Part shown: positions 1 to 12,383 of the stretch, piece after piece
Numbering within the stretch: position 1 is the first letter of the stretch
How the letters are laid out: the number at the start of each line of letters is the position of its first letter
Assembly (NCBI GenBank): GCA_905182995.1
Contig: CAJJDP010000212.1
Location: 3,435-35,717, forward strand
Reading direction: 5' to 3'
DNA: 32,283 nt
Source of the DNA: Paramecium octaurelia
Taxonomy: Eukaryota; Ciliophora; Oligohymenophorea; Peniculida; Parameciidae
The notes under the pieces: model-generated
Told to the model about the DNA's origin: nothing
Database searches by the model: none
The model's input: the letters and a program-made list of their open reading frames with translations, nothing else
Position numbers and translations under genes: made by a program

Positions 1-2005
1 TAGTTAAAAATTAGAAATATATTAATATTAAACTCTACCTTTTGATCTAAAAAATATTAATTGAAAAGAACAGGGTTGCTTATTTTAGAAATTATAATTT
101 CTTTAGGAGAATTTGAAATGTTATTTGTAAATTTAAAGTCGATATTTGTTTTGAGCAATAATAATAAAGTATTTGATCATAAATAGTATGGATACATTAG
201 ATCCAAAATTTCCTAATAGATCTCCCACATGTGGATACTCTAAATTGCCATTTCTTGAGTTCCTTTCATTCCAAGATAGATAATTGAATATGCTTCATTC
301 TAATAAAAAAATTAATTAATTATATTCTTTAGAGTTCTTATATCTTTAATTAGAAGATCTTAAAGTTAATTATTTATTAAATTTATTGTACTGATACGTT
401 ATTAATAAGTACATATATTGAGATTAACCAAATAAAAATAATAATAGAGCCCAAAGATACGGTTGTTTTAAATGAAGATTTTGTTGATAACAAAATAGTT
501 ACTCTATCTATAAAGAGTATTCTAAGAATCCGCGTTATTTTTTCCCATTCAGATGGTCTATTTTTTTTTAATCAAAATTTAATTATAATCAGATTATTTG
601 GTTAGGCAAAGAATTACTCTCTAACTTCTGGGAGTGCATTTATTCGCCAAGTTTTAAATATAATAAATTCGTTCTATACATTCGGTAGTTTAGAAAAAAT
701 TATTAATTAATTTCAAAAATTAAGTAACTTTCTATAGACATCTCCGTAAGGCATAGAGGGATGATTTTTATAATTAGGCTCTGGTAATAAATTGTTATTA
801 GTGTAAACTATGAGTGGCAATAAAATATTAATTGCAAGAGAATCAATCTTACTTTCATAATCTTCCAATAGTACAGATTTACTACTTCCTCACTCAAGTC
901 TAACAAAGAATAGTCTGATATGTATGATTAGTGGGATATTTTTGGGCTCATTTCATAAGTTGTCAGAAGCAATGAATTCCAAAATACATACCTTAAACTT
1001 ACTATAAAGATAGTAATCGCTAGTACTCCTCTCAGGATACTTTTATATTTTGTTTACTAAAGGCCGATATATTATAAAACCGAAGCCTAAGTTTTTGTTT
1101 AAAGTATTAGTCAGATGAAATTTTGACTAATTGTTTATAATTCTAATGATTATGCTGTTTGGATATAAAAAATAATATGCTGGGTTGTACTTATTTTAAA
1201 AATCATAAATATACAAATGGGACGCCAAAGAAATCTGCTTTTTTTAGACGGTTCATAAATTAATCTCTAAATATCAATAATACTAAGTTTGATAGATGCC
1301 TCTCTCTCTCTTCTGTTCAAATAATAACCTTCAAATTTATCCTCATGCAGCCAATGTACTTTTTCTTCACAAGACACTTTTACGATAGTTTCTTCTTGCA
1401 AATAATGTGATACTTGATAGTTCATATTTCACATCATAATAGTTGTGTTAACATCTCTATTTATAATGTTACATATTTGTCTTATACATCTCTTTATTAA
1501 TCATATATATTAGATGTGTAGTTAATTTATTATTTCTAATTATTTGAAAGTATTCACTTCATGAAACTAATTGTTTTATCTAAATTTTATTTCCAAAAAA
1601 AGTTAAAATAATAGGTTTGCGAACAAAAGATAATATTATAAAGCTATTGGACTTGTTAGGCTTGTTAAAATTATATTCAATAATAACAATTTATATTTAA
1701 TTTATACAATTAAATTTTAAATAATATTTTTTAGAGTAGCTGGTAAAAATTAAATTGTTTTTGCTTTTATGTTATATATCAAATTTCTTTCTTAAAATTG
1801 CAATTTAAGGTTAAAGTTATTTATTTTTTTACAAGCTGTTTTGTGTAAGGTTAATCACTCCCTAACATTAACTTTATTAAAATCGCCCTAAGACCTTTTG
1901 AGAAAAAAGGAGTGACCTCAATTTTTAGATATTGCGTTTAGTCCTTTCTTCCCTCTATAATTAAAAAGATCAAATTCCTATATCTCGATTATGTTAATTT
2001 TTCTC
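1..2005. other. Stretch with no supported gene
   Basis: No gene is supported here. One frame without TGA runs from about 38 to 261 on the plus strand (in ciliate code it contains the residues LLILEIIISLGEFEMLF), but it has no recognisable motif and ends abruptly. The rest breaks up with TGA in every frame examined. A short CT microsatellite lies near 1300-1312. The stretch could be intergenic, eliminated germline DNA or very old decay. Confidence 0.5.
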
Positions 2006-2806
2006 TCAAAAACTTAGTGAATTTAAAGCTAGGAAAGCCTTTTAAAATGATGTTAAAACCACGAGCTTGTATTTACTATAATAGACCTTTAGAATTTTGA
2101 TAATAAAGGGGTAGCTGAAAATAATGCTCAAAATAATAATTAAATTTTGAATGAGTTCTGAAATATTATATTACTCCGATTATTCACATATATATTTGAC
2201 AACTGCAAAAAATATAGTGATAGAACAATATTGACCGCTTAGAATATCCAATTGATTATACATATTAAGTATAAAGGGTTTATACTTCAAGGCAATCAAT
2301 TGGTAAAACATTAAGCAAAGCCCTAATAATGTTGCTTTCAAAAATATGTAAGTTTCAAAGTAGATTAAAGTTTTAATAATAATAGTTTTCTTCCACAATT
2401 TAATCATTTCCCAAAAATAGTTCTTTTAGGTATACTCATTAAATAAATATCCTATATGTCTTCGAAACTTTATCTTGTTATGATTTTCTCTATTAATGTA
2501 CAAAAGTAAAAACAACAATAAAGGTATGATCAATCCAATAAATGAAGATCCAGGAATTGCAAATCTTTTTATCCATAAGATGTGACTATCCGATCCATAT
2601 AGCAAAGATACATCACCTGATATATAATTTAGATTTGAGATCTTTCTCACAGCAATAATAGAAAAAAATCTAGTTTCTTTATCTATCAACCACATAATCA
2701 GTCTATTAAGCTTGCTATTTTAAGTTCGACTTTTAATTAATAGAGGAACAATCTCACTTTTGTTTGCTTAAATATTCTAATCAATATTAAATCCTTATAA
2801 TTTCAT
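2006..2806 (-). CDS. C-terminal part of a large multi-pass ciliate membrane protein
   Basis: Read with TAA/TAG as Gln, this frame is open for 266 codons from an ATG at 2806 to TGA at 2008-2006. A hydrophobic helix (residues IGLIIPLLLFLLLYI) is followed by a basic stretch and the block GYLFNEYTQKNYFWEMIKLWKK, then two or three more hydrophobic helices and a short tail ending in NSLSF. A 'YGFLYNEYK..YFWEF' block after a membrane helix is, to my knowledge, typical of the C-terminus of very large ciliate surface proteins with Cys-rich EGF- or furin-like ectodomains. The ectodomain is not recognisable here, and an in-frame TGA lies just before the ATG, so this is a gene fragment or an old 3' end. 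The exact family is an inference from memory of the motif. Confidence 0.55.
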
Positions 2807-3300
2807 TCAAATTGTTTATTAACGTTATATCCATTTCACCTGGTCTAAGTATTTTAAAAATTCTGGGTCTCATTCATTATTAGATTTCTACAATTTTGAT
2901 CTCTAATCCTTGTTCTATTTGTATTATTGCTCCTTTCTACCTAGCTTTCCATTTATATTCCTAATTTACTTTACTTAAGAATTAACTTATATATGAATAT
3001 TGAATTTGTCTTGTGTTATTTGTATGTAAATTCTAGCTCAAAATTTTGGTTTATCTATAATTGACCATTCTGATTTTTAAAATCTTCCTCGCCTTTTTTT
3101 GATTCTCTTTCTTAATAATAAGTCTTAACACTTTGTCATCCTATGCCCGATTCTCTAGGACCATCAGAATCTTCATATGTTTGCCAACCAGCATTATCAT
3201 ATTTATGTTTGTTTAATAAGGCTTTTCATCCTTATGACATTTAGAATTACAGATATTACACATAGATGTTTAGAAGCATTCTTCAAAATCTTAAGAACTT
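2807..3300 (-). pseudogene. Decayed upstream coding remnant with a Cys cluster
   Basis: Upstream of the 2806 ATG on the same strand, protein-like pieces persist but change frame and carry TGA stops. At about 3285-3225 one frame reads a cluster MCNICNSKCHKDEKPY (CxxC, CxxxH). It then shifts to a frame with GWQTYEDSDGPRESGIG, stop, then a very hydrophilic stretch (SKKGEEDFKNQNGQLQ) to about 2850. The Cys/His cluster could be a zinc knuckle or part of a Cys-rich ectodomain. I cannot assign a family. Whether it belonged to the membrane protein downstream is unclear. Confidence 0.35.
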
Positions 3301-4182
3301 ATGATTATGTTGCACTTTAAGATTTTCCATATTTATCAAATCTTGCTATTTAGATGTAAATTTGATAAACCATTATTTTGATTGAATGACATACAGAATA
3401 GAATAACAATATGTGAATTATAAAGTTGAAATAACCCACAAATTAAAAGATTTGAATTCTTATCGATCAATACTAAGCTGTTAACAAAGAATATATTTTG
3501 GTTTTAATTAGGAGATGAACTCACTAATTCAGTATTTTAATTTACAAAATTGCTTGATAAAGATTAAAAGTAGCTGATCATGCAGTTGTTTAACAGGCTC
3601 TCGGATTGAGAAAATGATCAAATCTATTGAAGGCACAATAAAGCTAGTAAGTTAATGAAATCTATTGGATTTCTGTATCTAAATCTAATGATCATCATAC
3701 TACTCAGCAATTCATGCTAATCGCGATCAAATTAGTTTAAAAAAAAAATATAAATCATTTAAACGAATAGCAAATCAAGCGAGCAATTTAAACATTCAAG
3801 GGCCGATTCAAGTTAAATAAATACACAATAAGATTCGATCTCTATAATATAAAGACGGAAGTAAAAGTAATACTTACAAGAAACTCTTTGAATTAATAAA
3901 ATTTAAATGTTCTTATTTCTTCATCTGACAGGAAAATGTGTGTTCTTCATCTACAAATTTATAATATTTTTAAGCTCATAAAATAAAATAACCAATATAT
4001 TCAGCAATTGTATCTAAATAGTTTTGAATTTGTTTTATGATTTCAGAAATTCTAAAATCTAACTTCTGTTAGCTTATTTGGTATAGAATAATATTCATAA
4101 TTCATATTTAATCCTTATCTATCTAATATTGCTAATCATGTTTCTTCAAATACATAGTTTTCATTTAATATTTTTAATGGCT
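3301..4182. other. Stretch with no supported gene
   Basis: No convincing frame was found on either strand. A minus-strand piece near 3690-3720 reads AEQYDDHQI, but nothing around it supports a reverse transcriptase. The segment is AT-rich with scattered TGA/TCA. Confidence 0.4.
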
Positions 4183-5606
4183 AAGTTTCTTTAGCAATCT
4201 CTTATCTATTTTAACAATTGCTCTACCAATTTCTCTACAAATCAAAAACCTATAACTCTGAGGTGTCTGCAATTTAAAATTTATCAAAAAATAAAGCTAA
4301 TTAAAAGAAATTCTTTCAAGATTACTTAGTTGAAATCCTTAAATTTCAGTTTATTTTAAACATAGTATTTGATTGAATAAATTTAATAATTACCTGAATT
4401 TGTAATATTTTACTTTATTATCTAAAGAGCCATTAGCTTTCAATATCTGATTACAATTATTATTATAAATACTTTAATTACTTTTTATATTGATATTATC
4501 CAATAATTATTAATAAAAAATATAGTTATGTTTCTAGGAATACTACTTTTCTTTGTTGTACTAAAAATTTCTTAAGCATTTACCTGCGAGGATAAAATAA
4601 TGGATAAGAATGATTTTTTTATTTCAAATTACGCAGATGATAGTCTTCTTATAAACACTGATGAAGCAAATTTTTCAAAAATTAACGATATTGGATATGA
4701 GATTTTATTATTTGAGTATTCGTATCATTATGAAATAGAAGGAATTTCAATATCTGCTACTTTATTAGAATCCTTTTAAAATAAAGGTGGATTATAAATA
4801 TGCAATCTCATTATTCAGGAGAATTCATATTATATATAATGTATAATTGGGCTCATCTTTATTTAAGAGGAAATAGATCTTAATTATTCAAATAGGACTG
4901 AAATTATTACTTTAGCCCATGAAATATGTAAATCAATCTTTTATGATGAAAAACAAATGTTTACCATATTTTGTTACTCTGAAGAAAACTTTTAATTAAT
5001 ATCTGTTAGTTTAGATAAATAGACTTAATATTATTCGTTGTACAATTATTCTTAAGATTCTGAACTTATGCTTTGCACACCAATATCTATTTAAATTAAG
5101 CCTTTTGATTACGTAATAGGTTATCTTAATTGTTCAGATTGGAGAATTTTTTAAGTGTTGAATAATAACATAACTCTTGTTTTAGATGAAATGATATTAA
5201 GTAGCTATTAGAAGCATGTTAATCTAAAAAATTTACTGAATTTACAAGTATGCTAGGCGAATGTTGACTAAAAAACATTTGTTTATGCTTTATTCGATAC
5301 AGGGTACGTTAAGATGGATTCTAATCGTATTTCGGTGTTTCTGTTTCCAACTTAAGAACATCAAATAGCTTAATTGGTATTTGATTATTAATGTAATACT
5401 ATTATCTTTGTTGGGTAGGAAGAATCACTCACACAATTCTAATATTATTCTTAATACTCCACTTTAACATTTAGTAAATCCATTCCTCTTCCTCGAGCAC
5501 ATCATCATGAATATTTTAAAATATTCTAACATGAAAAAACCTTATAGCTATTCGTAAATTAGAGATTTATATAATATTATGATATTTCAGGTTTACTTTT
5601 ATTTTA
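4183..5606. repeat. Direct duplication, copy 1 of 1424 bp (left of N 5608)
   Basis: This segment recurs at 5609-7032 with an offset of exactly 1426 bases, identical wherever I compared line by line. The copies are separated by one undetermined base, N, at 5608 plus one divergent base at 5607. Copy 2 runs on into the rest of a gene, whereas copy 1 stops dead at the N. That is what two overlapping contig ends look like when a scaffolder places them side by side without merging. A true tandem duplication cannot be excluded from sequence alone. Confidence 0.97.
4528..5606 (+). CDS. Duplicate 5' end of the type I membrane protein gene, cut off at the N
   Basis: This is the same 5' portion as the gene starting at 5954: ATG, signal peptide (MFLGILLFFVVLKISQA) and about 340 further codons in ciliate code. 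It is truncated where the assembly has its N at 5608. It should not be counted as a separate gene unless the tandem duplication is shown to be real; the downstream copy is the one connected to the full gene. Confidence 0.6.
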
Positions 5607-5607
5607 T

Positions 5608-5608
5608 N
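5608..5608. other. Single undetermined base: probable scaffold join
   Basis: A lone N sits exactly at the junction of the two identical 1424-bp blocks. Some short-read scaffolders write a single n when the estimated gap is negative, meaning the contigs overlap. That matches the arrangement here. Confidence 0.85.
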
Positions 5609-7032
5609 AAGTTTCTTTAGCAATCTCTTATCTATTTTAACAATTGCTCTACCAATTTCTCTACAAATCAAAAACCTATAACTCTGAGGTGTCTGCAATT
5701 TAAAATTTATCAAAAAATAAAGCTAATTAAAAGAAATTCTTTCAAGATTACTTAGTTGAAATCCTTAAATTTCAGTTTATTTTAAACATAGTATTTGATT
5801 GAATAAATTTAATAATTACCTGAATTTGTAATATTTTACTTTATTATCTAAAGAGCCATTAGCTTTCAATATCTGATTACAATTATTATTATAAATACTT
5901 TAATTACTTTTTATATTGATATTATCCAATAATTATTAATAAAAAATATAGTTATGTTTCTAGGAATACTACTTTTCTTTGTTGTACTAAAAATTTCTTA
6001 AGCATTTACCTGCGAGGATAAAATAATGGATAAGAATGATTTTTTTATTTCAAATTACGCAGATGATAGTCTTCTTATAAACACTGATGAAGCAAATTTT
6101 TCAAAAATTAACGATATTGGATATGAGATTTTATTATTTGAGTATTCGTATCATTATGAAATAGAAGGAATTTCAATATCTGCTACTTTATTAGAATCCT
6201 TTTAAAATAAAGGTGGATTATAAATATGCAATCTCATTATTCAGGAGAATTCATATTATATATAATGTATAATTGGGCTCATCTTTATTTAAGAGGAAAT
6301 AGATCTTAATTATTCAAATAGGACTGAAATTATTACTTTAGCCCATGAAATATGTAAATCAATCTTTTATGATGAAAAACAAATGTTTACCATATTTTGT
6401 TACTCTGAAGAAAACTTTTAATTAATATCTGTTAGTTTAGATAAATAGACTTAATATTATTCGTTGTACAATTATTCTTAAGATTCTGAACTTATGCTTT
6501 GCACACCAATATCTATTTAAATTAAGCCTTTTGATTACGTAATAGGTTATCTTAATTGTTCAGATTGGAGAATTTTTTAAGTGTTGAATAATAACATAAC
6601 TCTTGTTTTAGATGAAATGATATTAAGTAGCTATTAGAAGCATGTTAATCTAAAAAATTTACTGAATTTACAAGTATGCTAGGCGAATGTTGACTAAAAA
6701 ACATTTGTTTATGCTTTATTCGATACAGGGTACGTTAAGATGGATTCTAATCGTATTTCGGTGTTTCTGTTTCCAACTTAAGAACATCAAATAGCTTAAT
6801 TGGTATTTGATTATTAATGTAATACTATTATCTTTGTTGGGTAGGAAGAATCACTCACACAATTCTAATATTATTCTTAATACTCCACTTTAACATTTAG
6901 TAAATCCATTCCTCTTCCTCGAGCACATCATCATGAATATTTTAAAATATTCTAACATGAAAAAACCTTATAGCTATTCGTAAATTAGAGATTTATATAA
7001 TATTATGATATTTCAGGTTTACTTTTATTTTA
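5609..7032. repeat. Direct duplication, copy 2 of 1424 bp (right of N 5608)
   Basis: Identical to 4183-5606 as far as compared. It continues seamlessly into unique sequence that completes the membrane protein gene, so this is the copy to use for annotation. The match ends at 7032: copy 1 has T at 5607 where copy 2 has C at 7033, one base before the N. Confidence 0.97.
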
Positions 7033-9702
7033 CCATAATATGAATATATTTATAAAGTTAATTTGAAATTTTTTGATTGTTGTGAGAATTCAAATATCAA
7101 ATGCACTAAGATTATAAAATAAGATCCGTAGACTCTATTATAAAAACATGATTTTGGGAATAATGAATATTATCTTATCTTTCATAGTTTAACACCACAA
7201 ATGTAATTATATATTAATTATTTTGAATTCATGGATGGAATCCCAATATTTTTTGAGGTGCCTCCATAATACAAGCATTTATTAAGTATTAATGAAATGA
7301 AAATTAAATTATCATCTATTTGTCCATTACACTTTACATTTAAGGATTTAATTATCCTGCTTTTTGATACTTCTGGAATATTTGTGTTTTAAGATGAGAA
7401 AAATATCTACTTCTATAATTGTACTCAATAAAAATTATTTCATCAAGTATAAATGCAAGGCAAATCTGTATTCATTTATAAAAATTATGTTATCATTTTA
7501 GACAGAATATTAAATCTAGTAAATATTATCGTTCTCTACCAACTATCTTTAAAATATTATACTATAAAAATTGATTCTGAAATAAGATATGCTGATTTAA
7601 GCTTAAATTATATGTTGATAACTTTGAAAGATAAGAGACCCTTAATAATTGAACTTTTCTAAGAAGCTAAAATTATATACAACAATATAAGCAATACTCA
7701 AGACGAAATATTGTTTTATCTTCAAGATTTTGATTTATTCCAGATGTATTAAGTGAAGGGATACATTGTCATTCAAAAAAATAACAAAGTTTTAAATATT
7801 AAGTTTCTTGACTGGAAAATACTTGGTGTAATTTAAAATTTAATCTTTATTGTATTACATAATATTGATTTATCTCTAAAAATTATCACTGTCAATGAGA
7901 ATGAAGTAATATTTTTATCAAATTTTGATCTCTTTGATTATTCTATTTATTAACCTCTAACATACTCTTATCTTCACTCTGGTTTGTCGATTGTAGCTGA
8001 AAAAGATAATAAATAATATCTTCTAATATATTCAATATAAAGCCTCTATTTAAAACTAAGATTTATTATTCCAATAGGTAAACCAATCTTTTATTTTAGA
8101 GATGAACATATTTATTTTTATGATGAGAACAACAACCTAGTATATATGAATGTATTCCATTAAATAATTACTTATTAAATTTAAAATTTTAATAAAATTT
8201 TTTAAACTAATATTGTTCATTTAAATCTATTATCCCAATTAGATTTCAAATAATACAATATATTTAATTTAAGTTTGAAAATTGTAATTTAGAATTTTTA
8301 GATTATTCCAAAATCCAGTCTATTAATTCAACCGATATCAAACATTTAACACTAAATTTGGCTATTTAATCATTTTTTAGGCCCAATAGATAAAGTTTAT
8401 TTAAATGAAAATTGCCCAATTACATTAAGTGGGCCATTGCTAATAAGAGATGATATTATTTCATGCGATTAAAGTGTCTCTATATATTGTCTTTAAAAAT
8501 AGACCCTTAAAAATGATCCGATCAGTATGTTTTCATGCGTATTTCTTAAAATAACTGAGTATGCGAATTCAACCAATAACACAAAATTGATTATTCTCTC
8601 CCCTAAATACCTACATTTCTAATTAAGAAAAGGTGATCTAATTTAAGTTTAGAATTTACCAATTGGAAATAGTGAAATAACTGTGTTTACATATGATTTT
8701 ATCTCGGATGAATTTATAAAGTATAAATCATTTATTTTTCCTTAAATTATGAGGACTTAAATACTAATAATCGGTGATATATTCTTATTTTAAACAAACA
8801 ATAAATTTGTATTACTATATGTGAATAGAGACTTTATAAAGGAAATATATTAGAATGAATATTATTTTGGTGTGGTCTATATTGAGAATTCTAATGAGGA
8901 ATATATAATATTAAATTCGAGAAATGAAATAGAAATTACTCATTATAATTTTTCTTAAGGTAACATCATTCAAATACAAACCTACTCCATAGAAAAATAT
9001 AAGCTATTTTTGTTGTGCATGGGTGGTAATGACTATTCCTTCGAATCAATAATGAATTCAATTATATTTAATCTTTTTGATGCTATAAAAAAGGAATTTG
9101 AAATCAGATTAAATGGCCTTTTAAATTATGAAAATTATAAATTTTATTTAACTTTAACTATTAATACATTGAATTCAACTATTAAAGCTGAGATCATAAG
9201 AACTTTTAGAAATTAACATTTGATAGAAAAGATAAATTTTATCGATGAAAAATTCGCCATATTCTAAGGTATAAATCTAAATCAAATTTTTATTTATGAC
9301 TTAAGATAAGAATAAGAATTTTATGATCCAATAACTGAAATGAATTTGCTTCATGATATGACAATATAAAGTTATAATAGTACACATTATATATGCTTTA
9401 ATTCATCAAGCGATGAAGCATTTTTAATAGAAATTGGATATGAGATTAATTTTATGGAAAAAGATAAACCTTATGATTGTAAGTTAATTGCTGAAAATGG
9501 GGTATCAAAGGCTGAAGTTTTAGTAACCATTTAATAAGAAGAAATTAATAACGACATTCACTACAAGAGTATTATAATACTATCAATTATTGTTTGCATA
9601 GTCATAGTTTTACTAATTTTTGTATTAAGAAGATAAAAATTAAAGAAGAATAATTTAAAACTATTCTAGCCAATATCCTTAGATTAATCAAAACTATAAT
9701 GA
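5954..9702 (+). CDS. Large single-pass (type I) membrane protein, ciliate code, one frame break
   Basis: About 1,240 residues if the frame break is repaired. It starts with a clear signal peptide (MFLGILLFFVVLKISQA, then FTCED). A long Phe/Tyr/Ile/Asn-rich ectodomain follows with many NxS/T sites and alternating beta-like strands (for example KNIYFYNC and EHIYFYDENNNLVYMN), suggestive of a repeated beta-sheet fold but with no domain I can name. One hydrophobic helix lies at 9571-9627, then a basic stop-transfer (RRQKLKKNN) and a short cytoplasmic tail ending at TGA 9700-9702. TAA and TAG occur dozens of times inside as Gln. The reading frame changes between 7009 and 7063: the upstream frame meets TGA at 7064, and the downstream frame has TGA at 7006. 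Otherwise the frame is clean for more than 3.6 kb. Function is unknown. It is probably a cell-surface protein, and it has a broken paralogue in tail-to-tail orientation at 10250-14706. Confidence 0.75.
7004..7063 (+). other. Frame break in the membrane protein gene; candidate 32-bp IES
   Basis: Upstream and downstream frames of the gene disagree by an amount that needs removal of a length equal to 2 modulo 3, or a one-base insertion. Two excisions restore it. One is a TA-to-TA segment 7004-7035 (32 bp, ends reading TATGA and, on the other strand, TATGG), giving ...RFIQYQYEYIYKVNLKFF. The other is a GT...AG segment 7017-7057 of 41 nt, longer than normal Paramecium introns. A simple sequencing indel in the T-runs is equally possible. 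Confidence 0.4.
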
Positions 9703-10249
9703 TTTATAATAAAAATTAAATAAATTTAATAGATTACAATCTATTTTTTCATTACTCTATTTTTTCACGATATGCATTAACAAAAAATAGTAAAGTAATT
9801 ATTTTCTCAATTCTTTTGAAAGACATTTATCACACAATATATCATCCTGTCAATATATTATTTGTACAATAAAATTATAAATAACTGAGGTTCTGTTAAA
9901 ATTATTTTTCAAAATAAATAGTAAACAAAGAGTCAGTAAGGCAATATCAATTGAAATATTTTTTAACAATTATATTTGGGCTAAGAATTTTAGGATAATG
10001 AATTATATTCAGTATTAGGATAATTAAATCTCATATCATTTCGCATATATCTAAAATTAATTGATTTCCTAGATAATCAAGATTGTTATGTTTTTTTAAT
10101 AATATAACATAATTAAATAAAAATTTTGAAATTAATTTATTAACAGAACAATAAAATATCTATTTAACTATTTAAAAACATTATTTAATTTAATAGACTT
10201 TATTAATACTAATTATTAAAATTTCTTATAAATCGATCTTTTTTCATCA
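9703..10249. other. Short intergenic spacer between convergent genes
   Basis: These 547 bp separate the stop codons of the two tail-to-tail paralogues. The stretch is almost entirely A and T, has no protein-like frame and must hold both 3' ends. No terminator or RNA motif is recognisable. Confidence 0.6.
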
Positions 10250-12383
10250 TCAACTAACTTGATTCCTATATTTAGATTTAGCTGTTCTTGTATATATGAT
10301 AATGAAAATAAACCAAAATATTTAAACTACTAAAATACTATTCGTAAGCTGCTCACTAGTTTTAACTACATGTATTTACAATGATAATTTCACATTTGAT
10401 ATCAAATTTTATGTGAATAATTGAAAATTTTATTCAATTTGATCATAATTTTATATCTCTAATTCATATCCAATTAATCCTAATTTAACCTAATTAAGAT
10501 TGTAGAAAATGAAATGAGTATAACCAAAAAAGAATGCTTTTTTTGTAGTATTTTATGAACTTTGAAAATTTCGAATTGTAAAATAATCATAAAATGTTCT
10601 ATTTTCTTAAAATTAGTAAAATTGAGAGCAAGCATCTTCATTTTATTTTAGCACAAAAAGAGTATCATCTAGATATTAAATGTCAAAATCATGAATTGTC
10701 TTGATATTATAGTTGGTTATAAAATTCCTTAATTAGTATTATGATTTTTATTAAATTTAATTCTTTTGGAGATCTAAATTTAACTAAAAAAAAAATTATA
10801 AAACAAATTAATTCATTATGAAAAGTTTTATATTAATTAGTTTGCCAAAATATTTACATGAGACTAACTTCATTTTTAATTTAGATATATTAAAATATCC
10901 ATAAATCATTTCTGCAGACATTTTTTCAGTAATTACTAATGAGTAAATTTAGTATTTTTGATGTAAATTGATCGAGTATATAGTTATTTCTAAATCATTT
11001 GAATCCTTCTTATAATTCTATAGAATGAGGTATTAATTATTAGATTCTTCAATGTATTGTATATCTATGGTCATGTCAGGTAACATTTATACATAAAATT
11101 GATATCCTCAATAATAATAAAAGCCGTATGCTTGTCACCTTTAAGTTTTATTAAATTACCAACCCTTTTTGTTTCAGAAATATTTATATAAATTAATTTG
11201 AAACTATTATTAAAATTTGAGATCATCTGACAATTTTCTTTATGTTTTTATGAACATTCAATTAATTCAATATTTAGAAAATAAACTAATTATGAAACAC
11301 AAAGAAAATATTCCTATTTTATGCAAGTTATATAAAAATTATTAATCGAAGAACTTCTAAGAACTTCCAAAATGTGATTTTCCTCAACAAACACTCTAAA
11401 ATAATATGTTTTAAAATGATATTCTCTAATACAGAATGTTGAGGTTTAATCATGACAATTTTAAATAGCTTACTTAATTTGAATAAGTCCCTTCAAAATA
11501 ATGTTTGAGTTATCTAAAAGTGTCAAATTGCTAATTGGACAATAAAACATCTCAGAAACATTCAATTTTACACTTTTATTGTTTTGGATGTTAATTATAG
11601 GTGATTTCATGAGAGAATGTAACTCAAAGCAATCATTTTCGACTTAAATCTTTAATTCAACAGCACCCTCCTCTTTATGGTACATTGAAAAGTTTGATGA
11701 CAAGATATCTTAATGATTTTTTCTATACTGATATCGACAAGAAATTGTTACAAGAATGCACACCTCCACACCTTGTCGAAAGAAAACAATAAATTTTATC
11801 CATCAAAATTAAAAAAGAAATCATCAGTTTGGATAATTTCCTTTAATATAAACATATAATTATCTTATTAAAAAATAGCTAGATGTAGCGAAATATTTAA
11901 TTCTATTAAAATAGCAAAATTATCTTAGTTTGTTGTGTACATTAAAGGATAATAAAATGAATAGTTTTAAAGAGTATAATTTTAAATTCAATGTAATCCT
12001 TAATTATTTAACTTAATATTAAAGATCTAGTTGAATTTTGTATTGCAACCATAATGTAATAGTTAATTATATTTTAAGGTTGAATATAAATAATTATTGA
12101 TTCTGTAAATTGATAGCATCTTAAATTTTCTTTATTTTAAATCACTTAAGTCTTTGCATATTAAATTAGCTTTGAGTTTCCAATCTCCTAATAAAATAGA
12201 ATAGGTTCAGGTTAATAAAGGTTTTTTTATAGATATTATCTAAAAATGAAAATGCCTATTAAATAATCTCTTAAAACTTATGTAACCTAGAATCCCATGA
12301 GTTTGGCCAAGAATTCATCATTAAAATAAGAGGCAAATTTGAATTGTTAGTGTAAAAAAATATGCTTTAATATATTTGTTAAA

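Noticed and set aside
4620..4680. YADDSLLIN, which looks like the reverse transcriptase catalytic motif (also at the duplicate copy near 6058-6085)
   Set aside because: It lies about 40 residues after a signal peptide in a membrane protein with no other reverse transcriptase motif. Chance resemblance.
7017..7057. GT...AG segment of 41 nt that would also repair the frame of the membrane gene
   Set aside because: It is longer than normal Paramecium introns and starts GTTTAC, not GTA. Kept only as an alternative under the frame-break entry.
7453..7662. Short standard-code ORFs at 7453-7662 and 9010-9216
   Set aside because: They are in-frame pieces of the 5954-9702 gene, ended by TAA that codes Gln here.
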